Assembly: GCA_942493075.1 (NCBI GenBank)
Contig: OW818681.1
Span: 3,720,001 to 3,784,000 of the forward strand
Source of the DNA: JBBQYD01 sp942493075
GTDB taxonomy: Bacteria; Verrucomicrobiota; Verrucomicrobiia; Limisphaerales; UBA8199
Direction of reading: 5' to 3'
DNA: 64,000 bases
The position numbers and the translations under genes are program-made. The notes beneath the pieces were generated by a model. That model was not told where the DNA came from. It was given only the letters and a program-made list of their open reading frames with translations, and searched no databases. Numbering within the stretch: the stretch's first letter is position 1; every line of letters starts with the position of its first letter. Positions 17,076-25,375 of this stretch are shown one piece after another.

Positions 17076-17864
17076 ATGAGCGCTCACCCTGTCAGACTGG
17101 CGGTTCTCTTGCTGACTGCCGCCATTGAGGTTATAGCCCAACCTTCCACCAACAATGCTTTTCTCCCGCCACCCGAGTCTGGCAAGAAATGGCAACTCAA
17201 ATGGGCGGATGAATTTGAGGGCTCAAAATTGGACGAGTCAAAGTGGAACCGTCTTGGAGATTGGAAACGCCGGGACGGCTTCTGGGTGAAAGATGATGCT
17301 TACCTGAGTGGCAAAGGCACTCTTCTCCTGCGCACCCGGAAGGATGGAGATCGTTTCACCTGCGGTGCCATCAATACCAAGGGCAAGTTCGAGCACTCGT
17401 TTGGCTATTACGTAGCCCGCTGCAAAATGCCGGCACAACCCGGTCATTGGCCCGCGTTTTGGATTATGTCAGACGGGGTTAACAAGATTGGCGACGAGGG
17501 CCGGGATGGAACAGAGATTGATATTATCGAGATGCCCTGGCGCGATGGGCAACTGACCATAAATCTCCATTGGGATGGGTACGGCAAAGAGCATAAGTCG
17601 AAGGGCACGAAGTTCACGCTCCCCTCAGTCATAACGGGCTTTCACGATTACGGGCTGCTGTGGACCTCAAAGGAATATGTGTTCTACGTGGATGGCAAAG
17701 AAGTCTGGCGCTCCTCAGCGGGTGGCGTATCTCAGGAACCCGAGTTTCTGAAACTAACTGAAGAAATTGGAGACTGGGCCGGGGACATCAAGAAGGCGCA
17801 ACTCCCCGACTACTTTGAAGTCGAATACGTGCGCGTATTTGACCAGGTGCCCGATCAAAAATGA
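17076..17864 (+). CDS. Secreted glycoside hydrolase family 16 (beta-glucanase-like)
   Basis: A 262-residue protein with a signal peptide (ending about residue 23, VIAQPS) followed by one GH16 jelly-roll domain. The active-site motif is Glu147-x-Asp149-x-x-Glu152 (TEIDIIEMP): nucleophile Glu147 and acid/base Glu152, the spacing with the beta-bulge typical of laminarinases, lichenases and related enzymes. WKLKWADEFEGSKLDE-like N-terminal and GHWPAFWIMSD segments are also conserved. The family cleaves beta-1,3 or beta-1,4 glucans, agar, carrageenan or porphyran; the substrate is not resolved. There is no extra carbohydrate-binding module. Confidence 0.9.
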   Translation: MSAHPVRLAVLLLTAAIEVIAQPSTNNAFLPPPESGKKWQLKWADEFEGSKLDESKWNRLGDWKRRDGFWVKDDAYLSGKGTLLLRTRKDGDRFTCGAINTKGKFEHSFGYYVARCKMPAQPGHWPAFWIMSDGVNKIGDEGRDGTEIDIIEMPWRDGQLTINLHWDGYGKEHKSKGTKFTLPSVITGFHDYGLLWTSKEYVFYVDGKEVWRSSAGGVSQEPEFLKLTEEIGDWAGDIKKAQLPDYFEVEYVRVFDQVPDQK

Positions 17865-17880
17865 GGGTGATCGGGCGCCT
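17845..17880. terminator. Hairpin overlapping the GH16 stop codon, between convergent genes
   Basis: AGGTGCCCGATCA (17845-17857) pairs with TGATCGGGCGCCT (17868-17880), 13 pairs with one wobble, and the stop codon lies in the 10-base loop. No T-run follows on either strand. The place between convergent GH16 and fbaB suggests a shared two-way terminator, but this is inference. Confidence 0.5.
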
Positions 17881-17898
17881 AGCGATTCGCTTGTGATT

Positions 17899-18963
17899 TC
17901 AAGCCACGGTTACTTCCGTGGCCAGATACACATCCTGAATGGCGTGCAGCAATTCCACTCCTTCTTTGAAGGGGCGTTGAAAGGCTTTGCGCCCTGAAAT
18001 GAGCCCCATTCCCCCAGCACGCTTATTAATCACCGCGGTTACGACAGCACTCTGGAGGTCACCCGCCCCTTTGCTCTCGCCGCCACTGTTGATTAATCCG
18101 GCGCGCCCCATGTAACAATTGGCCACCTGGTAACGGCAGAGGTCTATCGGGTGGTCGCTTGTTAACTCGGTATAGATCCGTTCATCGAACTTGCCATAAG
18201 TTGAGCCGCCGGAATTAAGTGCCTTGAACCCGCCATTATTCTCCGGCAGCTTTTGTTTGATGATGTCTGCCTGGATCGTCACTCCCAAATGATTGGCTTG
18301 TCCGGTGAGGTCAGCCGAGACGTGGTAATCTTTATCCGTTTTGAAACTATTGTTGCGCAAATAGCACCAGAGAACCGTCGCCAACCCTAGCTCGTGTGCC
18401 AACGCGAAGGCCTGCGCCACTTCCACGATCTGCCGGGTGGATTGCTCCGATCCGAAATAAATCGTGGCGCCCACCGCCGCAGCACCCATATCAGCGGCCT
18501 GCTTCACTGTTCCGAACATAATCTGGTCGAACTTATTCGGGTAGGTCAGCAACTCGTTGTGGTTGATCTTAACCAGGAAAGGAATCTTGTGCGCATATTT
18601 TCGAGCCACAGATCCCAGCACCCCGTAGGTCGAGGCCACAGCATTGCAGCCTCCTTCGAGAGCTAGCTTAATGATATTCTCCGGATCAAAAAAATCGGGA
18701 TTCCTGGCAAAACTCGCGCCGCCCGAATGCTCAATGCCCTGGTCAACCGGCAGAATGGATACGTACCCGCTACCGGCCAATCGGCCGGAATCGAATAACC
18801 GTTGCAGGTTGCCAAGCACCCGGTTGTTCCGGTCGGAGGGCGCAAACACACGATCTACAAAATCAGGTCCGGGCAGGTGCAATCTTTCCCGTGAGATTTT
18901 AGGATTCGAGAAACCAAGGAGATTGTCGGCTTTGCTGCCGAGCACTTGGGCAATAGAGGTCAT
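17899..18963 (-). CDS. fbaB: Class I fructose-bisphosphate aldolase (FbaB/DhnA type)
   Basis: A 354-residue protein that resembles Escherichia coli FbaB over its whole length, which I recognise by GYVSILPVDQGIEHSGGASF, ASTYGVLGSVARKYAHKIPF, VGATIYFGSEQSTRQI, DYHVSADLTGQANHLG and NKRAGGMGLISGRKAF. The Schiff-base lysine is expected in ADIIKQKLPENNGG. It cleaves fructose 1,6-bisphosphate to dihydroxyacetone phosphate and glyceraldehyde 3-phosphate in glycolysis and gluconeogenesis, in the cytoplasm. It is convergent with the GH16 gene. The 170 bases upstream hold no other gene and no clear promoter. Confidence 0.95.
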   Translation of the reverse strand: MTSIAQVLGSKADNLLGFSNPKISRERLHLPGPDFVDRVFAPSDRNNRVLGNLQRLFDSGRLAGSGYVSILPVDQGIEHSGGASFARNPDFFDPENIIKLALEGGCNAVASTYGVLGSVARKYAHKIPFLVKINHNELLTYPNKFDQIMFGTVKQAADMGAAAVGATIYFGSEQSTRQIVEVAQAFALAHELGLATVLWCYLRNNSFKTDKDYHVSADLTGQANHLGVTIQADIIKQKLPENNGGFKALNSGGSTYGKFDERIYTELTSDHPIDLCRYQVANCYMGRAGLINSGGESKGAGDLQSAVVTAVINKRAGGMGLISGRKAFQRPFKEGVELLHAIQDVYLATEVTVA

Positions 18964-19134
18964 TTCGTTTAGTGCTTTCGTTCTTAGGTTAAATGGCAGG
19001 CGAACATCGCCTCCCCGGGATAACCCAATATGATAGCCGATAGAGCGGGTACACGCGAATGGAATCCAGAGGTGCCGATGCTGGTTAGGGTGGCTGAACG
19101 GGCCTAGAACCCTCGATGTCCCTGGATGGAAAAG

Positions 19135-19557
19135 CTATGCTTCAAGGCCGGTCGAACATGCCCATTCAATGATCTGCTGAGGCAGGCGCTTGGGCTTCCC
19201 AGCCACGGTCGTGCAGGCATGGCATGTGTGTCCTTCCAACACCAATCGATCCCGCTGGTTAAGGATGCGGTAGCCGAATTTCAAACGAACACCTGCCGCT
19301 TCAAGCAGTGTGACCTTGATCGACAATTCATCATCGTACACTGCGGGGAATCGATACTGCACGAAACATTCGAGCACTGGAAACACGGTATCCTGCTCCT
19401 GAAAGGCCATAAAGGGCATGCCCCAGGCACGAAAAGCCGCCCCACGCGCTGCTTCAAGGATCGGCAAATACCTTCCGTAATAAATGTGGTTGCCCGCCGT
19501 GCAATCCGCATAAGTCACCCGGTGTTGATACTGGAAATTACACGCTGCGTTCGTCAT
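19135..19557 (-). CDS. Hotdog-fold acyl-CoA thioesterase (YbgC/4-HBT-like), catalytic Asp replaced
   Basis: A 140-residue single hotdog domain with the 4-hydroxybenzoyl-CoA thioesterase pattern: RVTYADCTAGNHIYYGRYL at the N-terminus, then the central helix and ECFVQYRFPAVYDDELSI. In YbgC and 4-HBT enzymes the segment reads D-x-D-x-A-G and the second Asp is catalytic. Here the first Asp (Asp18) is kept but the second position is Thr20. The enzyme may therefore use another residue, have a different substrate, or be inactive. Family members hydrolyse acyl-CoA or acyl-ACP thioesters in the cytoplasm. No tol-pal genes are adjacent, unlike in enterobacteria. Confidence 0.78.
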   Translation of the reverse strand: MTNAACNFQYQHRVTYADCTAGNHIYYGRYLPILEAARGAAFRAWGMPFMAFQEQDTVFPVLECFVQYRFPAVYDDELSIKVTLLEAAGVRLKFGYRILNQRDRLVLEGHTCHACTTVAGKPKRLPQQIIEWACSTGLEA

Positions 19558-19764
19558 ACCGCCATCGTGCGAAGAATGCCAATCTGGATCAATCCCAGGT
19601 TACAGCGAAGCAACGAGGAATCACAGATGAAGGCAGAAATTCGACCGCCCGGTTCCTTGATTCGATGTCTAGAATCAAACACCTCTCCTTCATCCGCGAT
19701 CTTCTGCGCCATCTGCGGATGAAGCACTTGCTTAGCGGCAGTAGCATCGTATCTTACCTCAATT

Positions 19765-19968
19765 ATGGACTGGCAGCAGATTGCATCTCTTCTGATCGTG
19801 GCGATAGCCGCTGGCTTGCTTTTGCGCGGCTGGTTGCGCCGTCGCCGCTCGGGCGGGGGCCATGCGGGATGCGTCTGCCCAGGGACCGGATCCACGCCCG
19901 TCCAAGGCTCGATTGTGTATCATGCGCGCAAAGGCGAGCGCTCGGAGGTAATCGTCAAGATGAAATAG
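19765..19968 (+). CDS. Small Cys-rich single-pass membrane protein
   Basis: A 67-residue protein: one N-terminal transmembrane helix (QQIASLLIVAIAAGLLLRGW), a basic stretch RRRR, a Gly-rich linker with the Cys pair GCVCPG, and a basic tail ending RSEVIVKMK. Small proteins of this build are annotated as FeoB-associated Cys-rich membrane proteins, but no feo gene is in the window, so that name would be misleading. The two cysteines might bind metal. An overlapping minus-strand frame is a shadow. The function is unknown. Confidence 0.62.
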   Translation: MDWQQIASLLIVAIAAGLLLRGWLRRRRSGGGHAGCVCPGTGSTPVQGSIVYHARKGERSEVIVKMK

Positions 19969-20015
19969 TCCGCTTGCGCACCTTCACCGCATGAGGTAAG
20001 GTGCTCCCGCTTACA

Positions 20016-20435
20016 ATGGCCATGTGCAAAGTTAGTTCGTCTGTGCATTTTGTGACGCGGTCGGGCAGTGTGCGAGAAGGCTCAACCAGAGCTCACTGGG
20101 TTCCGAATACCGACGTTTATGCCACCGACACCGGGCTCGTCATCAAGGTGGAGCTGGCAGGGATGCGCAGCGAGCACCTAGAAATCACCGTGGAGGGCAA
20201 CAGCCTCAGGATTGCCGGCAATCGGCCGGACGGCTGCCGCGCTGCCAAATGCAACTTCCTGGTGATGGAAATCAATTACGGTCCATTTGAGAGTATCTTG
20301 GAATTGCCGCAGGGTTATGACTTAAGCCAGGCGAAGGCTGCGTATCTGAACGGGTTCTTGCGGATTGACGTTCCGCTGACCCAAAAGCCTTCCAAAACGA
20401 CAAAAGTGCCGATCGAGGGTGACTCCTCAGTGTGA
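20016..20435 (+). CDS. Small heat shock protein, Hsp20/alpha-crystallin family
   Basis: About 139 residues; the start is uncertain between a GTG at 20001 and ATGs at 20016 and 20022. The alpha-crystallin domain runs from about residue 30 to 125, with VYATDTGLVIKVELAGMRSE, an ITVEGNSLRIAGNR strand pair, and the signature AAYLNGFLRIDVPL (the A-x-x-x-n-G-v-L motif). These proteins are ATP-independent holdases that bind unfolding proteins. The lon gene starts 46 bases downstream on the same strand, so the two protein-quality-control genes may be cotranscribed. Confidence 0.9.
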   Translation: MAMCKVSSSVHFVTRSGSVREGSTRAHWVPNTDVYATDTGLVIKVELAGMRSEHLEITVEGNSLRIAGNRPDGCRAAKCNFLVMEINYGPFESILELPQGYDLSQAKAAYLNGFLRIDVPLTQKPSKTTKVPIEGDSSV

Positions 20436-20481
20436 TGATTGTTTCCGAGGGTCTGCCCCAGCAAGGGAACGCAGGTGAGCT

Positions 20482-22881
20482 ATGACTTCGCCGGACACTG
20501 AGTTTATTAGCATAATGGGGGCTACCGGAACCGCTGATGCACCCTCGCGGGTTTCTTCCAGCGCGCTTCCACAAATCCTCCCAATCCTGGGCCTCTCTGA
20601 TATTGTTATTTTTCCAGGGATGGTCGCCCCGCTTCTCGTGGAGACGCCCCAGAGCATCCAACTCATCGATGATGTTGTAGGTGGAGATCGCCTGCTCGGC
20701 GTAGCTCTGCAAAAGAACCCCGACGCTGAGAATCCGACTCCACAGGAAATGCACGACGTGGGCTGCGCCGCACGCGTCCTGAAGATGCTGAAGTTCCCGG
20801 ACAACACGGTTCGCGTGTTAATCGAGGGCCTTTGGCGGGTTCAGGTCAAGGAATACGTCAGCACAGATCCTTACCTGTGTGCCAAGTACGAGCTGATTAA
20901 AGATCACAAAGAAGACTCTGTTGAGCTGACTGCCATGCTGCGCAACGCGCAGTCGCAGTTTCAGGAAGTCATCAAGCTCTCCCCTGCCCTTTCCGAGCAG
21001 ATTAAAGTTGCCGCCCTCAACACCGAAGATCCTGGGCATTTCGCCGACCTGGTCGCGGTCAACCTTAACCTGGCACTCGATGAGAGGCAGAAGCTGCTGG
21101 AAACCCATTCTGTAAAGGAGCGCCTCACACGGCTGCTGCCCATGTTGAATCGTGAGCAGGAAGTGCTCACGCTGAGCTCAAAGATCCAGACCGAAGTCGC
21201 AACCTCGATCTCGAAAACCCAGCGGGACTTTTTCCTGCGAGAGCAGATGCGCGCTATCCAGCGTGAACTGGGTGAATCCGATCCGAACGCCAACGAAATC
21301 AGGATGCTCCGGGAGCGGATCGAGAACACCATTTTGCCCCCAGAGGCCAAGCAGGTTGCCACTCAGGAGTTGGATCGGCTGCAACAGATGCCTCCAGCCG
21401 CTGCTGAGTACGGACTCACCCGCCATTATATCGATTGGATTCTCAGTATGCCGTGGGCGGCTGAGACCACGGACAAGCTGGACCTGGCTGAAGCCGAGCG
21501 AATCCTCAACGAACAACACTTTGGCCTTTCAAAGGTAAAGGACCGTTTGCTCGAATTCCTGGCGGTTCTCAAGCGGCGAAAGCAAATCAAGGGTCCCATT
21601 CTTTGTTTGGTGGGTCCTCCGGGCGTGGGCAAAACCTCCCTCGGCAGGAGTGTTGCTGACGCGCTGGGCCGCAAGTTCGCACGGATTGCCCTGGGCGGCA
21701 TGCGCGATGAAGCAGAGATTCGCGGCCACCGCCGCACGTACGTAGGCGCGCTGCCGGGACGCATCATTCAAACGTTGCGTCGCGTCGAAAGCCGCAATCC
21801 GGTTATACTCCTTGATGAATTGGACAAAGTGGGCGCCGATTTCCGTGGCGACCCTGCCTCGGCGTTGCTCGAGGTTTTAGATCCAGCCCAAAACCACACT
21901 TTTACGGATCATTACCTGGATTTGCCCTTTGACCTGTCCCGTGTGCTGTTCTTAACAACAGCGAACTGGCTGGAGCCTATCCATGCGGCGCTCCGCGACC
22001 GTCTGGAAGTAATAGAACTTCCCAGCTATACTGAAACCGAGAAGCTTGAGATTGCGCGCCGCTATCTTTTGCCACGGCAGATGGAGGAGCACGGATTGAC
22101 GCGCAGCGAGTTGCGCGTTCCGGAAAAGACACTGCGCCGGCTGATACATGACTACACGCGGGAGGCGGGGGTTCGCCAACTCGAGCGCGAGCTCGCTGCG
22201 ATCACTCGGAAAGCCACCCGGCGGATTGTCAGTAACAACGGTCACGCTTCAAAACCGCTGGTGCTGAGCCCGGAGAACCTCTCAGATTACCTGGGCGCGG
22301 CACGCTTCCTGAACGAAACCGCTCAGACGATTAAGGAGTTCGGCATCGCCACCGGTCTGGCGTGGACGCCTGTGGGTGGCGAAATCCTGTTTATTGAGGC
22401 TACGCGGATGCCCGGGAAAGGCAGCCTGCTGCTCACCGGCTCGTTGGGCGATGTAATGAAAGAAAGCGCGCAGGCTGCTGTAAGCTACCTACGCAGTCAA
22501 TCCGGCAAGCTCGGAATCGACTTCTCGGATTACGGCAAGTTTGATCTCCATATTCATGTGCCTGCTGGTGCCACGCCCAAGGACGGACCCAGCGCAGGTG
22601 TGACCATTGTGGCCGCCCTGGCATCACTTTTAACCAAGCGCCGAGTGCGTTCGGATACGGCCATGACGGGAGAAATCAGTTTGCGCGGTCGCGTGATGCG
22701 CGTGGGTGGCATCAAGGAGAAGGTCCTGGCTGCCGGTCGATTCGGAATCAAGCGCGTGCTTCTGCCCGACCAGAATCGCAGCGATTGGTCCGAGGTGCCG
22801 GAGGAAGTCCGCCGCAAACTCGAAGTCCATTTTATTCAACACATCTCTGACTTGCTCCCCTTAGCCTTGCGCGATAAATGA
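20482..22881 (+). CDS. lon: ATP-dependent Lon protease
   Basis: A 799-residue LonA-type protease. The N-terminal substrate-binding domain covers about residues 30-225, then a coiled region and the AAA+ domain with Walker A GPPGVGKTS from residue 378 and Walker B VILLDELDK. The C-terminal protease domain holds the catalytic dyad Ser704 (KDGPSAGVTI) and Lys747 (second Lys of GGIKEKVL), 43 residues apart as in E. coli Lon. It degrades misfolded and regulatory proteins in the cytoplasm. The stop overlaps the start of the LolA-like gene as ATGA, which implies coupling. Confidence 0.97.
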   Translation: MTSPDTEFISIMGATGTADAPSRVSSSALPQILPILGLSDIVIFPGMVAPLLVETPQSIQLIDDVVGGDRLLGVALQKNPDAENPTPQEMHDVGCAARVLKMLKFPDNTVRVLIEGLWRVQVKEYVSTDPYLCAKYELIKDHKEDSVELTAMLRNAQSQFQEVIKLSPALSEQIKVAALNTEDPGHFADLVAVNLNLALDERQKLLETHSVKERLTRLLPMLNREQEVLTLSSKIQTEVATSISKTQRDFFLREQMRAIQRELGESDPNANEIRMLRERIENTILPPEAKQVATQELDRLQQMPPAAAEYGLTRHYIDWILSMPWAAETTDKLDLAEAERILNEQHFGLSKVKDRLLEFLAVLKRRKQIKGPILCLVGPPGVGKTSLGRSVADALGRKFARIALGGMRDEAEIRGHRRTYVGALPGRIIQTLRRVESRNPVILLDELDKVGADFRGDPASALLEVLDPAQNHTFTDHYLDLPFDLSRVLFLTTANWLEPIHAALRDRLEVIELPSYTETEKLEIARRYLLPRQMEEHGLTRSELRVPEKTLRRLIHDYTREAGVRQLERELAAITRKATRRIVSNNGHASKPLVLSPENLSDYLGAARFLNETAQTIKEFGIATGLAWTPVGGEILFIEATRMPGKGSLLLTGSLGDVMKESAQAAVSYLRSQSGKLGIDFSDYGKFDLHIHVPAGATPKDGPSAGVTIVAALASLLTKRRVRSDTAMTGEISLRGRVMRVGGIKEKVLAAGRFGIKRVLLPDQNRSDWSEVPEEVRRKLEVHFIQHISDLLPLALRDK

Positions 22882-23666
22882 CAACCCCGCACTTGCTCTC
22901 CACTGGTCTTGTTACCTTGGCCTGTTTGCTTAGTTGTGGTGTCCTTGCCCAACCCGCCTCCGCCCAGCCGAAAGCTGAAATCCGCACGCCGCAAACCATC
23001 GACATTCCGACCGCCCGCAAATTGGGGTCCGAACTGGTTTCTGAATTGTTGACCATGCGGCCGACGGAGAACACCCAAACCAAAGGCGTCCTGCGCATCA
23101 TCGCTAACCGAAAGACCCAGCAGGTACCCTTTACGTTTTCTGTCACGAATGGCCCGGCTAACTGGACCAGCACGTACGAGGCAAAACCCACCGCAGGCGA
23201 CCCCAAACCCATGCGACTCGTCATTCAGCAGGCACTCTTGTCCGCCAACAAATACACAGTGTCTGAAGCTGAGAAGTCCGAAACCACCCCTGTCGGCAAC
23301 GAGACAATGATTCCGTTCGCCGGTTCGGATTTCTGGGTCGCCGATCTAGGTCTCGAATTCCTCCACTGGCCTGAGCAGCGCCTAACGGGAACCGAGATGC
23401 GGCGTGGCCAATCGTGCCGCGTCCTTGAAAGCATCAACCCAAATCCGGCGGCGGGTGCGTACCGCCGAGTAGTCTCCTGGATCGACATCGATTCTGGAGG
23501 GATCGTTCATGCCGATGCGTATGACCATCGTGACGCTCTTCTCAAGCAGTTCGATCCGAAGGAATTTAAGAAGATTGAAGGTCAGTGGCAGCTAGCGGAA
23601 ATGGAGATACGGAACCGCCAAACCGGCTCCCGCACGCGTATTGAGTTTGATCTGAAGTCCCCCTGA
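22878..23666 (+). CDS. Secreted LolA-like / outer-membrane lipoprotein-sorting family protein
   Basis: A 262-residue protein with a signal peptide (ending near CGVLAQPASA). The body is a beta-rich domain of the outer-membrane lipoprotein-sorting (LolA-like) type: a strand GVLRIIANRKTQQVPFTFSV, then FAGSDFWVADLGLEFLHWPEQRL, and CRVLESINP... VSWIDIDSGGIVHADAYD near the end. The family is seen in verrucomicrobia and planctomycetes with unknown clients. It is not a classical LolA, which is shorter. The ATGA overlap with lon suggests joint expression. Confidence 0.72.
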   Translation: MTTPHLLSTGLVTLACLLSCGVLAQPASAQPKAEIRTPQTIDIPTARKLGSELVSELLTMRPTENTQTKGVLRIIANRKTQQVPFTFSVTNGPANWTSTYEAKPTAGDPKPMRLVIQQALLSANKYTVSEAEKSETTPVGNETMIPFAGSDFWVADLGLEFLHWPEQRLTGTEMRRGQSCRVLESINPNPAAGAYRRVVSWIDIDSGGIVHADAYDHRDALLKQFDPKEFKKIEGQWQLAEMEIRNRQTGSRTRIEFDLKSP

Positions 23667-23750
23667 GCATCGTCCCCTTGCGGTAGAACTATCCTGGCTG
23701 AGATCGCGCTCAAACCCGCTGGTGTTCCAGCCTTTGTTTCGCGCAACATC

Positions 23751-23794
23751 CATAAAAGAGAACTGCGCCCAAAGCGAGGGTCGCCTGGGCGCAG
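23751..23794 (-). terminator. Intrinsic terminator after the GH5-like gene
   Basis: CTGCGCCCA (23763-23771) pairs exactly with TGGGCGCAG (23786-23794), with a 14-base loop. On the minus strand a T-rich tail (TTCTCTTTTAT) follows, 40 bases past the stop of the GH5-like gene. It is properly oriented for that gene. Confidence 0.8.
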
Positions 23795-23833
23795 ATGCGA
23801 AATGAACTCTGGTCCTCTATGCCTGTCTCAAGC

Positions 23834-25048
23834 TTAGTGTGCCAGCGCTACTGAGGACTCCTCCCCCAGATTGATACGGGACAACCGGCCGGGCTTGGCT
23901 GCGCCTTTCTTGCGTGCCTCGCGTGTAACCGATTTGATGTATTCAACCTCTTCAGGTTTGTAGGCGGTGCCGTCCGTGCGGAAAATGTCGTGGAACCACA
24001 GCGGTGGTTCAGCCGTGTACGTCTTGTCCCAGGAATCCCACGGGTAGATCGTTTGCGTCTTGCCGGCCACAAAACCCCAATTGTAAGCCCCTACACCTTG
24101 TTTCTGCATGAAACCCAGCACCGGATCGAACCGGCTACCCTGAGGGCGCGCCATAAACTCGGTGCACAGAATGGGGCGTCCATAGCGACGCAGATTCTCA
24201 ACGCACTTTGCCATATCCTCAACCGGCCCGTAATTGTGAAAGCTGATCACATCAGATTCTTCCAGTTGCAGCTTCTCCATGGCCGTCAGTTTGGACTGGT
24301 CGGCCCAGTTTCCAACCCAGACGCCGCTGGTCAGTGGCTGGGTGGGATTCATCTCACGCGCCCACACGAAAGTCTTCTGGAGCAGCAGCAGGGCCATCTC
24401 CTTCTTATTCTTCAATTCCACATTCCGGTACTGGGGCACCGGATTATCCGGTTCATTGAATAGATCCCAGACCTGCACCCGCCGGTCATTCCGAAAACGG
24501 CCCACAACATCCTGCACGTATGGCTTCAGGTCATCGTGGCGGCTGGGGTCGCTAAGAATATCCGCACCCGGATTCTGCACCCAGCCCGAGTTGTGGGTGT
24601 GTGGCTTGGGAGCCCGCTGCTTGCCACCTTTGGGGAATGGATCCCAAACGCCATCGAACAGAACATACATCACGCCGATATGATGTCGGTCCGCAATCTT
24701 GAGGAATTCCTCCATTCGGCTTAAAAAGCCATCACGATCTTCACGCCACACAATATCATGCAGAAAAACGCGGACGCTGGTGAACCCAAGATCCTCTGCC
24801 CAACCCAACTCACGATCAATGGTGGCCGGATCCCACGTGTCCGCCTGCCACATCTCCAATTGATTAATGGCCGAGCTTGGCGCGAAGTTGCACCCCACCA
24901 GCCATGGCTGGCGAGAGTGCCAGGTTTGGGCCTGTTCCGGTGTCCATTGGGCACGAGGTGCTTTCGCCGCGTGCTGCGAGGTCGAACACCCAGCCAGAGC
25001 CATCAATGCAATGGCGAGACCGATTCTTGTGCTTTGCAGTGCTTTCAT
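23834..25048 (-). CDS. GH5-like glycoside hydrolase lipoprotein (cellulase-like)
   Basis: 404 residues from the ATG at 25048; a longer frame starts at 25099. The N-terminus is a lipoprotein signal ending LMALAGC. The mature protein is a TIM barrel of the cellulase type. It carries GFTSVRVFLHDIVW on the first strands, the acid/base Glu in VWDLFNEPDNP, HNYGP, and the nucleophile Glu in PILCTEFMARP. Proteins of this build are annotated as cellulase or 1,4-beta-xylanase; the substrate is not established. It is divergent from the LamG gene and ends at a strong terminator. An AGGA sequence lies just before the chosen start. Confidence 0.82.
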   Translation of the reverse strand: MKALQSTRIGLAIALMALAGCSTSQHAAKAPRAQWTPEQAQTWHSRQPWLVGCNFAPSSAINQLEMWQADTWDPATIDRELGWAEDLGFTSVRVFLHDIVWREDRDGFLSRMEEFLKIADRHHIGVMYVLFDGVWDPFPKGGKQRAPKPHTHNSGWVQNPGADILSDPSRHDDLKPYVQDVVGRFRNDRRVQVWDLFNEPDNPVPQYRNVELKNKKEMALLLLQKTFVWAREMNPTQPLTSGVWVGNWADQSKLTAMEKLQLEESDVISFHNYGPVEDMAKCVENLRRYGRPILCTEFMARPQGSRFDPVLGFMQKQGVGAYNWGFVAGKTQTIYPWDSWDKTYTAEPPLWFHDIFRTDGTAYKPEEVEYIKSVTREARKKGAAKPGRLSRINLGEESSVALAH

Positions 25049-25375
25049 AATTATAATCCTGAGTTTTAGCGCTCTGGAACCCGGTTTCCCTGCATACACA
25101 TTTGACGAGAAAGTGCCCGGGACAGATCGCCCGCTGTATATCCAGACTACTCAAACGAATCCAGCTAAAAGCGTCGTTTTCAAAAAAGAAGAGCCAGATC
25201 GACCGCGCTAATCGACCTCATCAGATAATCAATTTACAGAGTCAAAACTCGTGCTACGTTGCTGGGCTTCCAAAATGACGGGACAGGAGGGTTCTCCGGG
25301 CTGTGGCTTTGGCAAAGGCCATCGTGGGAGCCTGATGTCGCGATGGGGAGGCAAAAACACATAGAAATAATACCT
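25049..25375. other. 327-base intergenic region between divergent GH5-like and LamG genes
   Basis: This must hold the promoters of both genes. I see TTTACA (25233-25238) and TACGTT (25255-25260) with 16 bases between, a weak candidate for the LamG gene, and no convincing palindrome or operator. A frame of the LamG gene extends upstream to a TTG at 25259 without a signal peptide, and I do not think it is translated from there. Confidence 0.4.

Noticed and set aside
19554..19895. Minus-strand frame of 113 codons near the Cys-rich membrane gene
   Set aside because: It is rich in Arg, Pro and Cys, overlaps the more convincing 67-codon plus-strand gene with a transmembrane helix, and has no recognisable domain.
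19765..19968. FeoB-associated protein as a firm call
   Set aside because: The Cys pair and helix fit, but no feo genes are in the window.
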